Shown here: positions 50,720 through 61,710 of the stretch, in pieces
Numbering within the stretch: the first letter of the stretch is position 1
Layout: each line of letters opens with the position of its first letter
Source: Pseudoips prasinana
Lineage: Eukaryota > Arthropoda > Insecta > Lepidoptera > Nolidae
Assembly: GCA_951640165.1 (NCBI GenBank)
Contig: OX621241.1
Span: forward strand, 7,016,001-7,080,000
Length of the DNA: 64,000 nucleotides
Reading direction: 5' to 3'
The notes under the pieces: generated by a model
What the model was told of the DNA's origin: nothing
The model's input: the letters and a program-made list of their open reading frames with translations, nothing else
Database searches by the model: none
Program-made: the position numbers and the translations under genes

Positions 50720-51310
50720 GAGGGGTAGGCAGAGACAACGGATTTCCATTTGTCACGATCTTTGCACACGTCTTTTGCCTCGATTACTGTCATTATATTC
50801 TTCATACATGCTCGCCGGTTTAGGGTACTTCTGACCTGCCCTTTCTTGAGAACGACTCCGATTTGGTCAGAGAATGTTCAACGAGGTCTTCTCCTTCCGG
50901 TTGTTCCATTCACACAGGCTACTTCTTTGGTCAATCTTCTTTCATTCATCCTTTCTAAATGGCCAAACCATCTCAGCATTCCTTTTTCAATTTTTGTGAC
51001 TACATCCTCTTTCACACCACAACGCTCTCTTACATCTGTATTTTGAATTCTGTCTCTCATAGTCGCACCACACACACTTCTTAGAGCTCTCATTTCCACT
51101 GCATTTATTTTACTTCCATTCTTTTTCTGCCATACCCAAGTTTCACTTCCGTACATTAAAGTTGGCACTAAAACTCCATCGTGCACGGCCAGTCAAGCCT
51201 TTTTTGACTCTTGCCGGCTACTCATTAAGGCTTTTAGTGCCCCATTCACTCTGTTCCCCGCATTTACTCTTCTAACAATATCTTTTTCATATTTCCCATC
51301 TCTTGTAAAC
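50720..51310 (-). pseudogene. RTE-like ORF C-terminus
   Basis: Text typical of RTE-clade LINE C-termini: GNLFTRDGKYEKDIVRRV, NAGNRVNGALKALMSSRQ, then LVPTLMYGSETWVWQKK, INAVEMRALRSVCGATMRD, GMLRWFGHLERMNERRLT, and RRACMKNIMTVIEAKDVC near the 3' end. A stop lies near 51190 between the first two blocks. Another interrupts between 51839 and 52145, where a worn RT section reads MNACDIVIGEE near the break. The polymerase catalytic part is missing or destroyed. Pseudogene. Confidence 0.8.
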
Positions 51311-51327
51311 AAATTTCCCAAAAATAA

Positions 51328-51838
51328 ATGTGAGCCGTCACGGGACGCCTGGCAGATGTGAAACATCGACATTATTTTGTAAAAGTAATATGCAGAAGTC
51401 GAAGTCGAAGTCGAAGTATAAGTCGCAGTCGAAGTCGAAGTATAAGTCGCAGTCGAAGTCGAAGTCGAAGTCGAAGTCGAAGTTGAAGTCGAAGTCGATG
51501 TCGAAGTCGAAGTATAAGTAGCAGTCGAAGTCAAAGTCGAAGTCATGTTGAAGTCGAAGACGAAGTATAAGTCGCAGTCGAAGTCGAAGTATAAGTCGCA
51601 GTCGAAGGCAAAGTCGAAGTCAAGTCGAAGTCAAGTCGAAGTCAAGTCGAAGTCTAAGTAGAAGTTGAAGTCGAAGTCGAAAAGAACATATTGAGATAGG
51701 AACTAAAAAAAAAGCCACGCAAAAGGCATGCGTCGCCACGCCAGAAATCTGTTTTACGTGCGGCTATAGATGTTTCACATAAAAAAAAAAGCATGCGTCG
51801 CCACGACAGAAATCTGTTTTACGTGCGGCTATAGATGT
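51328..51838 (-). mobile_element. TTCGAC-array element, copy 3, inside RTE
   Basis: The minus-strand right end (TGTGAGCCGTCACGGGACGC on the plus strand) begins at 51328. The array (about 51397-51690) is a mixed hexamer/24-mer. The left end is duplicated: GCATGCGTCGCCACG, AATCTGTTTTACGTGCGGCT occurs at about 51728-51775 and again at about 51790-51838. The outermost end lacks the full GATGTGAAACATC palindrome. It splits the RTE frame between GEEKVE and FLGNLFT-like codons. Confidence 0.8.
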
Positions 51839-52143
51839 TCGACTTTCTCTTCTCCAATCACAATATCACATGCATTCATGTCGTGTATTCATCCCTCTCA
51901 AATACCATTACTTTCGTCTTACCAACATTCATTTTCATCCCTCTCCTTTCAAAAGCTTCATGCATATTGGTTACCATCACCTGCAACTCGTCCGCCGATG
52001 ATGCAAGTAGAACATGATCACTCATTCATCCTTACATAAATCCTTCAAATTCACTTTCTTTCAAATCTTTTAAACAGCTATCCATGAATAGCTTAAACAA
52101 CCACGGTGACGCTACACATTCCTGTCTAACACCCTTTTGGATG

Positions 52144-52540
52144 AAATAAAATAAAATGAAATGAATTGAATTGAATTGAATTCAATTTAATCGAATCGAA
52201 TCGAATCAAATAAAATCGAATCGAATCAAACCAAAACCAGAACAAGAACCAGAACCAGAACCAGACCCAGAACAAGAACAAGAACCAGAACCAGAACTAG
52301 AACCAAAACCAAAACCAGAACCAGAACCAGAACCAAAACCAAAACCAAACCCAAACCCAAAACCAAACCAAATCAAATCAAATACAATACAATACAATAA
52401 AATCAAATTAAATACAATTAAAAAAATCAAATCACATCCAATCAAATACAATCAAATAATACTAATATAATCAAATACAATAAAATAAAATACAATTAAA
52501 AAAAATATATATCAAATCAAATAAAGTCAATAAAGTCAGT
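52144..52540. repeat. compound microsatellite, graded motifs
   Basis: The motif changes gradually along the tract: GAATTGAATTGAATT, then CGAATCGAATCGAAT, then (AACCAG)n with AACAAG and AACCAA variants, then ATACAATACAATAC and AAATC/AAATACA runs. The minus-strand frame rich in G, S and F over it is a repeat artefact. Confidence 0.85.
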
Positions 52541-52852
52541 ATGGCCGTGTCTTTGTCAGTATGGCCGTGTTAGCTGTGGCGAGCAAATTCTCAATATGGG
52601 ATAGCGCGTCTAGTATAAAACATATTGGTCAATGATAAAATCATGTCTTTTTTGTCTGTTCACAATTCTACAAGGCCCGACTTCCACGATAACCTCAGGT
52701 TTTGCTTTGGAATAGACATAGGTAATATAGAAAGGTTTTCCTAAATATAAATAAAACGAAACATCAATATGTAATGACTTGTATTACAAATAATACTGAG
52801 CACTCAAATTATTTTCATGCTACAAAGGCAACAAACCAACAACACTTAACAC

Positions 52853-52985
52853 AGAAGAAGAAGTACACTTTATTGCAAAAATAAGTAAAACATAACAATG
52901 GTTACAAACAAGGACATAAACTTATTATGCAACTGGCGGCCTTATCGCTAAAAGCGATCTCTTCCACAGCATCATCAGCATCTTA
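52853..52985 (-). mobile_element. LINE 3' tail ('GGAAGAGATCGC' type)
   Basis: Reversed: GGAAGAGATCGCTTTTAGCG, ATAAGGCCGCCAGTTGC and TTGCAATAAAGTGTACTTC. It matches 4780-4905. Confidence 0.7.
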
Positions 52986-53069
52986 ACACAGCATACGGAT
53001 CATGCCATAAAATGACGTCAGTCATACATAGCTGAAACTTCCCGCATTATGTTGAACGCTGTCCATTGT

Positions 53070-53328
53070 TAAAATAATAATAATATTTTGGGACCTTATT
53101 TACACACGGCCATCTGATCCCAAAGTAGGCAGAACTTGTACTGTGGAAACCAGATAACTGATATACTACTTTTCTTTAGTAAATACATATGTACTTATAT
53201 AGATAATTACACCCAGACTCAGGACAAACTGACATGTTCATGCACACAAATATCTGTCCTGGGTGGGAATTAAGCCCACGACCTCCGGCGTAAAAAGCAA
53301 GCATTTGCCAACCAAGCCAACAGGCCCG
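53070..53328 (-). mobile_element. SINE-A copy, full length
   Basis: Tail (AAT)n at 53070, then TGGGACCTTATTTACACACG, GTGGAAACCAGATAACTGAT, CACCCAGACTCAGGACAAAC, and the head ending CAACAGGCCC. The B box is slightly altered (GGGAATTAAGCCC). Confidence 0.85.
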
Positions 53329-53911
53329 TCAGGTTATCCTTACCAATTATTGCTTATTTATATGTATCTTATTAGATTTCTCCGATGTATGTGAACCGAC
53401 ATAGAAAATTATTTTTCTATGCGTTTAGGAACAATTCTGTAGTTATCCTGATGCCCAAATAGCTTGTTATACAGACAAGTATAAGTCGCTTCTGAGCCTT
53501 TTAAAAACAGAAATTGTGACACACATAAAACATTATAATCATGTAAGTAGGGCTACCCTATTCAAGAGAGCTTTAGAAAAGTAGATAAAAATAATGTAAG
53601 ATATAAAAAAGAGGAAATGCCATAACATGAAATAGCATAAAAAATTGTTGTTTGAGTATATTTTAGCGAAATTAATATCTCTTGCAAACAGAGGAAGCTT
53701 TTATGTAAGAGTGCTATTCACTAAGAGGTAGTTCCCGGTACATTTTTGTATAGACTGGTAGTTCCCGAGGGGTTCGAGTGAATTATGAGTGCTTCCTGGT
53801 ACAATCAAGACTTGATGGATCAATACGATTCTAGGAAATTATGTAATAAAAGCGTGCAAAGCCAAAGGGTTCATCGAAAACCATTCTTCCGGCTTCCCAT
53901 GTTCTTGTTCT
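53329..53911. other. no gene seen
   Basis: Unassigned. Two similar phrases near 53728 and 53758 (GGTAGTTCCCGGTAC, GGTAGTTCCCGAGG) suggest a tiny local duplication. Confidence 0.35.
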
Positions 53912-54095
53912 TCCTACTAATATTATAAATGCGAAACTTTTTGAGTATAGATGTATAAAGTTTTTTGTTCTTTTAGGCAAAAACTGCGGATCGGAATTTG
54001 ATGAAACGATCTAGTAATTTAGCTTATATATCTGAATAACACATAGGCTATACTTTATAAAGATTAACGCGGGTGAAACTGTGGGACACAGTTAG
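53912..54095 (+). mobile_element. Helitron-type element, diverged
   Basis: TCCTACTAATATTATAAATG at the 5' side, and ATTAACGCGGGTGAAACTGT, GGGACACAGTTAG at the 3' side with T following. CTAG is changed to TTAG. Confidence 0.7.
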
Positions 54096-54269
54096 TATAT
54101 AAATATAAAATACTGAGTCAAAACTCCTCAATTGAATAGATGTATAATATTTTGTATGTATAGTATATTATTATAGTATAGTATTATTAGTATTTAAAAT
54201 ATAATTATGTTTATGTAAATTGTATATAAGTACATAACGTTGAATATTTGACTGTACACTTACAGCTAC

Positions 54270-54430
54270 TGCCTTTTCTAACTTACTGTTTTCCTTGTCC
54301 ACCCAACGGTTGTCTGGAAGAGATTGCTACAAAGCCATAAGACCGCCGATTGTACCTGTATTTGCTTATTTGTAAGACATGTATTGTTTCTTTTGGTGCA
54401 ATAAAGTGTACTCTATCTATTTATCTATAT
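54270..54430 (+). mobile_element. LINE 3' tail ('GGAAGAGATCGC' type)
   Basis: CCACCCAACGGTTGTCTGGA, AGAGATTGCTACAAAGCCAT and TTTTGGTGCAATAAAGTGTA, then (CTAT)n. Matches 4780-4905. Confidence 0.7.
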
Positions 54431-54809
54431 TATTTAATATATATTATTAAATTATTAAATATGCTTAATAATTCGATAATAATAATGTGATACGTACCTA
54501 TTGTAATTAAATCTTTAACTAATCTTAAACTTTCCCGTAACGTTTTTACACCGAATTGCTAATTCCTTCGAACTTGTCTTTGACTTATGTTCTCTTTAAA
54601 ATATCGATGAAGCCAACCAAATTTATAATAATGCAGGTAATTATTTGCGCATAATATCCTATGCAAAGTTGCTATAGCATATTACAATTAGGGATTATGA
54701 TTTTGCAATTTGCATGTTTTAACTTTAAACGGATCATGCTATTTTTTCAAGTTCAAGATATTCTTTAATGCTATATAAGTTATTTTCATTCATGCATACA
54801 TACAGGACG
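54431..54809. other. no gene seen
   Basis: Very AT-rich, unassigned. Confidence 0.4.
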
Positions 54810-55056
54810 GGCCTGTTGGCGTGGTTGGCAAATGTTTGCTTTTCACGCCGGAGGTCGTGGGTTCGATTCCCACCCAGAACAGATATTTGTGTACATGACT
54901 ATGTCTGTTTGTTCTAACTCTGGGAGTAATTATCTATATAAGTATGTATTTACAAAGTAAAAATAGTATATGTAGTTATCTGGTTTCCATAGTATAAGCT
55001 CTGCTTAGTTTGGGATCAGATGATAAATGATGTCCCAGGATATTATTATTATAATT
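54810..55056 (+). mobile_element. SINE-A copy, full length
   Basis: GGGCCTGTTGGCGTGGTTGG head, perfect B box GGTTCGATTCC, core, CTAACTCTGGGAGTAATTAT, TTATCTGGTTTCCATAGTA and CAGGATATTATTATTATAA. Confidence 0.9.
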
Positions 55057-55139
55057 TCTTTTATTCCGTGTCTTTCTTATTTCATACATTTACAAATATA
55101 TAGTTAGAAAAACATATATATTTATAAATATAAAAAATA

Positions 55140-55490
55140 GAGTTCGATGAGATGTGATGAGAGGGAGCAGGGTCCATGCTACCGATAGTCAAGGCTCCAG
55201 AGAGAGGAACCTCCTCACAATACGCGCCGTCTCCAAAAGTACTGCCTTCCTCCCTTGACCCAACTGCCTAACGCGAGCCTCTTAAGGTGACGGTCGAGGC
55301 TCTTGGCAATCAAACCATGGGCAGAAACGACAATCGGTATAATGATCGCCGAGTCGACGTCCCACATGACAACAACTTCGCGTGCTAGGTCAATGTATTT
55401 AACTTTCTTGTCTTTTTCAGCTTTCACAGGGTTGTCATCATGTGGGACAGCAATATCGACGATCACTGCCCGGCGTTCTTGGCGATTATT
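55140..55490 (-). mobile_element. LINE fragment (ORF 3' end and UTR)
   Basis: The minus-strand text includes VIVDIAVPHDDNPVKAEKD-like and KYIDLAREVVVMWDVDSAII, then PIVVSAHGLIAKSLDRHLKR and SWVKGGRQ, then, after a frameshift near 55240, LETARIVRRFLSLEP and a stop at about 55190. This is the conserved C-terminus of a lepidopteran non-LTR retrotransposon family; I do not assign the clade. A short 3' UTR with CATGGACCCTGCTCCCTCTC ends near 55140. It is 5' truncated at about 55490. Confidence 0.8.
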
Positions 55491-56240
55491 ATTATTACAA
55501 TTATCTTTAAATAGCCTGCGATCCTAACATACAAACTTTCACATTTATCGTTAATACTCGTTATAATCGTCGTATACTACTGATGTGTATAAAACGATTT
55601 TAACGAGCATACATCGATTTTACCTAGTAGAGAGCTGTCAAGGTGAACGTACTCCGACGTAGCAACCGTATTGGTATGGATGTGTCCTAGTACGGCCAGT
55701 AACATTGTATAGAGATATCGACCCATATTTATTGCAAAGAGATACCGGCTAAGTGTATACAACGATTTCTCGGTACGCAAAGTGGTTTAAATCAATTTAT
55801 TTTATGAAATAATTTATTTAATATCAAGGGTTTGCGTTGACTTATCAGGTTGGCTTATTTTTTTAAATTCACGATGTAAATCTTTGCCCGTCACTTCTAG
55901 CATGGAGACAAGGAAAAAGGAAAGCCAAGAGGACTGGCTAACGCAGACTGTCTCGCCAGACTTAGGTATGATAAACAGTGCTAAAGTCCAGATTATATTA
56001 TATTAGCATAAAATATTGTGGCAAGAGAATATTAAATTTACAACACCCTTAAGTTTTAAACCAGAATTATTTAGTTGTAGTCCTCAATGGTTCGCACATT
56101 AAGCTATGGTGGATCCTGTTAGGTCATTAAAATGTATTATTCTCTTTCCTGCACATTGTACGAGGCATTCATAGCCTGTTACTCTCTGCGGTCTGTATGT
56201 AATCGGCGAGGTACGGCATCTAGGCAGGTGGTCAGTCTAT
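55491..56240. other. no gene; repeat G copy at about 55627-55765
   Basis: AGCTGTCAAGGTGAACGTAC, ACGGCCAGTAACATTGTA and GACCCATATTTATTGC, GAGATACCGGCTAAGTG recur diverged at 56818-56968. Family unknown. Confidence 0.5.
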
Positions 56241-56440
56241 AATATCCTATAATAATATTGATTTACTGTGGAAACCAGATACAGATTTTCTTTTGTAAAT
56301 ACATACTTATATAATTACACCCAGACTCAGGACAAACAGACATTTTCATGTACACAAATTTGTCTTGGGTAGGAATCAAACCCACGACCTACATGAAAAG
56401 CAAGTATTTACCAACCACGCTATAATTTGTAGTCTTATTT
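56241..56440 (-). mobile_element. SINE-A copy, diverged
   Basis: Reversed: head TATAGCGTGGTTGGTAAATA, B-box region GTGGGTTTGATTCC, core, CTGAGTCTGGGTGTAATTAT, and a shortened 3' half. Confidence 0.75.
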
Positions 56441-57399
56441 CGCTCGCCACTATTGTCATATTATTTGTGAGGAAGGTACCAGTGTTTATAGTAAGTACCT
56501 AATTTATTTAAAACTTACAATTTTACGACATACAATTAATAGAGGCCCAAAAAAAGCATAGCCCGCCTAAAATATTGTCACCAAAACTTATTTGTTCATA
56601 TTTAAATAATTAAACCTAAAGATTTTAATCTAACAAAGAAGCTGTCTAATGGCTTAGATTAAGTAGCATCAATTAGGTACACAGTTAAACTATAGCAGAA
56701 AAGCAATTTAGAGGTTCCGATTACAGAAATGTTCGTTAAACTAACGATTATTGTACTTTCAACGGCACATCAGTGGGAATACTTGCACTACTAAAATCAC
56801 CCTTACTGCCTATGTAGAAAGAGCTACCAAGGTGAAAGTATATCGACGTAGCATTAACTGTATCTAGATATCAATGTTACATAATGTGTTTACGGCCAGT
56901 AACATTGTAACAGTTTCTTGTCGATCCATATTTATGGTAATTCTAAAGGAGACCGGCTAACTACGCAAAACTTATTATAAGAAAAAAAACACTTCATTGT
57001 GTGTAGGTATGTGTGTGTGTGGTTAACGATCCTGGCTGCTAAGCCACAGGTCATGTGATCGAACCATACCCAAAAATATCTTTAACATATTCATTCTTTT
57101 GTGTAATGAGCACGATTATTTTTCTCTCGATTGGCAAAAAAGCGGCCACTTTACAGTCATTGAATTTTCTATGGATGAGTGCGTAAAAAGTTACGAACTG
57201 AAAAAGGGTTGTTATTTTTAAAAACAAAAGTTTCGAATTTGGAATCAATATTTTTCATACCCAGACTTTTAAGTGCCAGTAACGTAGCTGGGCTATTAAA
57301 ACCTCTTTAGAACTAAATGATTACAAATAATATAGAAAAATCTAAACCACCCGTTATTTTGGAAAGGTGTATATTTAAAAATATATAAAAATTTAAATT
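56441..57399. other. no gene; repeat G copy at 56818-56968
   Basis: GAGCTACCAAGGTGAAAGTA, TTTACGGCCAGTAACATTGT and AGGAGACCGGCTAACTA match 55627-55765. CTACATAGGCAGTAAGGG (reversed, near 56800) also relates to 60484-60525. Near 57030-57075 a weak tRNA-like B box occurs. Confidence 0.45.
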
Positions 57400-58250
57400 A
57401 AAAATTTAAACTGTTTATTTCAAATAAATTACATAATACAGCGTACAATTATTAGGTCTACTGAAATCTTACATTTAAAGATTATATTGTAGTCCCAGAG
57501 CAGCATGAAGTAGCGCTAAGGAAGGTGTCATGATTATAGTGAGTGGTCCCGACATGCATCGCCTTCCAGGTACTTATCACTGATAAAGTATTTTTTTAAT
57601 AAGTTTTTTACTTGATCTATTATTATTTTTTTTATTATCTGTCTAACTAATGGTTTTGGCAGACTATTTAGTACTTGGGCCAAGGTGCACATCGTGACCC
57701 TCCTTCCGTAATCATTATTGTATTTTGGTAATTTGAACATTGGTATATATGACAAATTTCGGAGATATCTTGGTCTTATGTTAAATTCTAATTTACAATA
57801 ATTTTCAATGTTTTCGGATACAACAGCCATTTTTAATTTGTCGAATACATAAATCACTTTACAATATTGGAACAACTTATCATAATTATCTTTATATTTA
57901 TGCTTTATCTTAAGTGGAACAATGGTCTTTAAAATTCTTAATTGCAAGTTATAGATATTTGTCAGGTGGGTTTTATATGTGTTTCCATAGCTAGAAATAC
58001 CATAATTGATTACTGAGTCTGCCATCGACATGTATAACAGTCTTAGGGTGTTGTATGGTAATTTATATTTGAGGATACTCAGTTTAGATAGTATTACTCT
58101 TAACTTATTACAGACTTTATCGATATGTGGAACCCAGTTAAATCTATTGTCAATGACTAGCCCCAGATATGTGTGTTGGCTAACTTTGTCAATTGATTTA
58201 CAGTTGCATGATACTAACTGTGCATGCATACATTGTAAGTACATATGTAA
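57400..58250 (-). pseudogene. jockey/CR1-like LINE, RT C-terminal part
   Basis: A 236-codon minus-strand stretch (58244 to 57534) starts within the RT thumb region: KSIDKVSQHTYLGLVIDNRF, then NWVPHIDKVCNKLRVILSKL, ILKYKLPYNTLRLLYMSMAD, VINYGISSYGNTYKTHL, QLRILKTIVPLKIKHKYKD and YGRRVTMCTLAQVLNSLPKP. This is the conserved end of jockey/CR1-type ORF2. The polymerase palm with YADD is missing, so this is a 5'-truncated insertion. The reading frame is clean, so it may be young. A short 3' part ending in ATTTGAAATAAACAG-like text reaches about 57410. Confidence 0.8.
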
Positions 58251-58310
58251 GTATGTTTATCAGTTGTCAGGTTGCTATAGTACAGGTTCTGCCTAGTTTG
58301 AGATCATTCT
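58251..58310 (+). mobile_element. SINE-A/C-like 3' fragment
   Basis: TATCAGTTGTCAGGTTGCTA, TAGTACAGGTTCTGCCTAGT and TTGAGATCAT resemble the SINE-A/C tail, diverged. Confidence 0.5.
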
Positions 58311-59114
58311 TTTTGGGCCCACTGGCAACGGTTGCGTATATTAATCACATTAATTTTAAAAAATATACCGAAATTATTACAACAAATGAGTTCAAACTTA
58401 TAAAGATATGTAACCGGAATCATGAATCATTAAAAAAAGTACTTTTTTGATATTCGGTTACGGCTCGCCGCCATTTATACAAACAAATGGCGAGGATTGC
58501 CAGCTTTTAGGAAATTAATGCTAATATGTGGATTTCATGTTTAAATTGTCATATTTCTCAGGATTCCGGTTAGGCATCCTAAAACTAATACTACCCCATT
58601 AATCTAGAGATCATAAGGAACAAATAGACATAGGTTTCATTAATAAACGCGAGAATTTTTGGTGGGCCCATCCGCCATAGTAAAAGAAATGGTCTCCTTT
58701 GTAGAATTCCCAAGATATTTATTATCTATTGTCTTATAAACCACCACTAGACCAAAAGGGCAACAAGAGCGTACACTAATAGATCCGCGAAAAGTTGAAT
58801 GGCTGAAATAAAACTAAATAAAATATCCGCCTGGACGCATTTCGGTCATGAAGGCCATTTTCAATGGAGATTAGCTATCATCCTTGTAGTGTATTGAGAT
58901 TATTTTTTAAACCATCTCATTGATCTCGCAATCTAATCTAGTCATAAATTTTATGATTATTGTGATTTAATAACTGAACATGACTAATAAATAATTAACG
59001 AAAACTAGTCTGGCCAATAACCCGGAAAACTTTTTATAAAAATACTACTTATCTGTTCTTGGCTCGATCTGGGATTGGAACACGCATTACAAGCAATTGA
59101 ATACACTATGGGGG
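58311..59114. other. no gene seen
   Basis: Unassigned. A short inverted pair CGCCGCCATTTATAC / AAACAAATGGCGAGG lies at about 58470-58498. Confidence 0.4.
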
Positions 59115-59173
59115 GGCGCGCACTTACGCTAATACCTCGGCACTCTCTTGTCTCGGGTTCGATTGCCGCTCAG

Positions 59174-59663
59174 GGGCTCTACCGGCTAAGTTGCCGAACA
59201 TCGATTTCTTGAATAGCGTTTAAATTAATAATATCTAGGGACAATGTCACACAGATCATCCTAGCCCCAAACTTAGCAAAGCTTGTACTATGGATACCAG
59301 GCGACGATATACATACTTATATAGATAGATAAATACTTAAATACATAGAACACATCCATGACTCAGAAACAAATATTCGTGCTCATCACACAAATATTTG
59401 CACTTACCGGGATTCGAACCTAGGACCACCAGCTTCGTAGGCAGGAGCACAACTACACACTACGGTGACCGTCGTAATAAAAATTAAAAATTACTTAACC
59501 AATCGTTAAATCGGCTTCCATGAGCACATGTGACGTCATAAATGGTCCGGAATCGATTCTCAACGTAGAAGCCGATTTAACGAGTGATTAAGTCATTTTT
59601 ATCCTTTATTTATTCGAACGCCATTTAAAAAATCGATGTTCGGCGACTTAGCCCGGAGTGCCC
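59174..59663. mobile_element. foldback MITE inside SINE-B, carrying SINE-C
   Basis: The left arm GGGCTCTACCGGCTAAGTTG, CCGAACATCGATTTCTTGAA and the right arm (complement GGGCACTCCGGGCTAAGTCG, CCGAACATCGATTTTTTAAA) pair. A second paired segment, CGTTAAATCGGCTTC at 59502 and its complement near 59565, continues the symmetry. CAG lies on both sides (59171-59173 and 59664-59666). Without the SINE-C it would be about 240 bp. Confidence 0.75.
59227..59475 (-). mobile_element. SINE-C copy inside the MITE
   Basis: AATAATATCTAGGGACAATG, AGCTTGTACTATGGATACCA, CATGACTCAGAAACAAATAT, the B box complement GGATTCGAACCTAGG and the A box complement in the reversed head. It interrupts the left arm of the foldback. 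Confidence 0.85.
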
Positions 59664-59768
59664 CAGGACAACTATTTGGATGACCTATATGAGTCTGGAT
59701 GCATTTTGTGTTCGTGGATTGCTTCAGTTAAGTCCCCGATAAGGAATTCCCCACTGTAGGGGCGTATA

Positions 59769-60746
59769 GATGAAAACAAATTAGTACATTTCTTCGGTTT
59801 TAAATTAGTACCTTAGGTTAATTTATTAGTATTTAGTATAATGTACGACTAACTTTTAAAATAAAATACAGCCCATGTTAATCGCTAATAATGTAGCTAT
59901 CTAAAGGTCAAATTATTTTGAAGACTGTAAAGTAGGTTTTGAGTTTCAAAGTCGCTTAAAAGTTAAGAGTTCCAAAACAAATATAAGGAAGTACAGAAAA
60001 TAAAAAAAGCTAATGAAATTGTGTTGCAAGCATAATTTCTAAATTTAGGAGGAGATGGTTAAAAAATATCAATGGTTTACAATCTGTGCGAGTACTGTTA
60101 TAAAAATTTAGATTTTTGATAAAAGTATATTTACCATGGCTACAGTAATTTCCTTTAGAGTATACTAGAAATTGTTGACAACTTTATTTATGTAAGCCAG
60201 GAACAAGATAAGCTAACTTCGTGAAAAAGAGGTATATCGTCGATTGCGGGAGTCCTCTTTGAAGTCCGAAATTAAACATAGAAACATTTAACGATCTTTT
60301 TTGTAAGCCGTAAAATAAACTAGTCGTCATAAAATTAGGCATTCTGTCTTCCAAAGTGCTGGAGAAGATTGTGGTTTTTTTATTTTAAAAGTTTGAAACA
60401 TTGTAACTTATTCAATCAGCCAGTTAGGTACAATCGACGCAACATTGGTGGATACACTTTGAGTTTGATAAAGTCTGTATCACGTAGGCAGTAAGAGTCA
60501 TTTTTATAGTGCAAGTGTATCCACAGACGAGGCCACTGTCCGTTTGAATATTATTTTCATAAATGTGAGGAAATATGACATAAATTCGCGTTCTAGTTTA
60601 TATAAACTCTGTCAATGTCAGAAGTTACAGTACGGATGGCATTATTTTTTTATTCAAAAAACTTATCACTATCTTGCATACTTACTTAAATGAACCCTGT
60701 TTCGAAAAGACAAGGTTGAAATTCGTGTGTTTTCTAGTAATCTGTT
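59769..60746. other. no gene; possible repeat G relation at 60484-60525
   Basis: ACGTAGGCAGTAAGAGTC and AGTGCAAGTGTATCC relate to the reversed text near 56780-56815. The rest is AT-rich and unassigned. Confidence 0.4.
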
Positions 60747-61020
60747 TGAATTCGTATGATGGGACTGTTCAATTTTTATGACGTTTTTACGCTTTTCGTT
60801 CCGGACGTGCCTAACAAGGATATTTTAATGAAAATAACTGGAATTTTTGACATCGTACTACGCAGTATGCATTGTTGGATTCGGATTTTATCCTCTACAG
60901 ATGCATGGAACACTATTATATTTCTGCTATTATCTGAAAGTCAATTTGACCTAAAGGTTCTTCATATCAAAACAATAGTTCCACCTAAATATTTTAATGG
61001 TTTTTATCCGCGGCTGCTCT
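60747..61020 (+). pseudogene. possible gag-like (BEL/Pao-type) remnant
   Basis: The frame from 60756 has MGLFNFYDVFTLFVPD, MKITGIFDIVLRSMHCW, then TDAWNTIIFLLLSESQFDLK. The last part vaguely resembles the gag-like domain at the start of BEL/Pao polyproteins, where a tryptophan precedes an aliphatic run ending in a KLD-like turn. No protease, RT or LTR is found nearby. The similarity is weak and the reading could be chance. Confidence 0.25.
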
Positions 61021-61042
61021 TGCGTCGTACCTTGGTAACTTC

Positions 61043-61085
61043 TAGAAGAAGAAGAAGTACACTTTATTGCATAAAGAATCTAGGT
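61043..61085 (-). mobile_element. LINE 3' tail fragment
   Basis: AGAAGAAGAAGTACACTTTA and TTGCATAAAG match the start of the reversed tail at 52853. Only about 40 bases are kept. Confidence 0.5.
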
Positions 61086-61189
61086 ACTTTTTATTCTTTT
61101 CTGTTCACCTGATATCCTGTGTACAAAATTTCATGATGGTCGGTGGAGTAGGAAGCTTGAAAACTTATCAAACAAACTCACATTCGCAT

Positions 61190-61329
61190 AAATATCCAAC
61201 TCATATTATAAATGCGACAGTTGGTGAGTATGTTACTTTTTCACTCAAAAAAATAGCTTATATATCTGAATAACATATAGACTATAATTTATAAAGTTTA
61301 TCGCGGGTAAAACCGCGGCGAACAGCTAG
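61190..61329 (+). mobile_element. Helitron-type 3' end
   Basis: CATATTATAAATGCGACAGT at the left, and TTATCGCGGGTAAAACCGCG, GCGAACAGCTAG followed by T at the right. Clear Helitron 3' hairpin and CTAG; the 5' end is uncertain. Confidence 0.75.
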
Positions 61330-61710
61330 TATATGAATATTAATATAGCATATATTACATCGGAAAACACTTCTAGTACCAATAATTTCAGCTTTTATAG
61401 GTTCATATGTGAGTAGATGGAGCTGACAATGTGGAATCGTTAAGTGCTACTTCAACTGGACGAAACGGGTAGTAATCCTCGACCCACTTAAACCGAAAGG
61501 TCACTCATTCATCCAATGAATAATCATGATTTCGCAAAAACTAATTGCCTTATGAAGCCGAGATTTGGCAGGTAGCTAATTTATAGACGGGAGAAGTCAG
61601 AACGGCTTTTACGATAGGATTGAATAAGGATGCATTTCCACCACCAAGACGTGCTATGCTAATATGCTGTCAAGCTATTTGACTATTTCCACTTATGCTA
61701 AGTTTGTAGA
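61330..61710. other. no gene seen
   Basis: Unassigned sequence. Confidence 0.4.

Larger units (their letters stand above)
50699..52145 (-). mobile_element. RTE-like LINE remnant, interrupted
   Basis: The 3' end lies at 50699-50745 (CGTTGTCTCTGCCTACCCCT reversed text). The coding remnant runs upstream on the minus strand to 51327, is broken by the TTCGAC-array element (51328-51838), and resumes at 51839-52145 with stops. A compound microsatellite begins where it ends. Confidence 0.8.
59115..59768 (+). mobile_element. SINE-B copy split by a foldback MITE
   Basis: The left piece (59115-59173) ends with TGTCTCGGGTTCGATTGCCG (B box). The right piece (59664-59768) resumes with CAGGACAACTATTTGG, GAGTCTGGATGCATTTTG and GAATTCCCCACTGTAGGGGC. 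Diverged, but the order matches SINE-B. Confidence 0.65.

Noticed and set aside
52206..52451. Minus-strand frame rich in G, S and F
   Set aside because: It is the translation of the AACCAG microsatellite.
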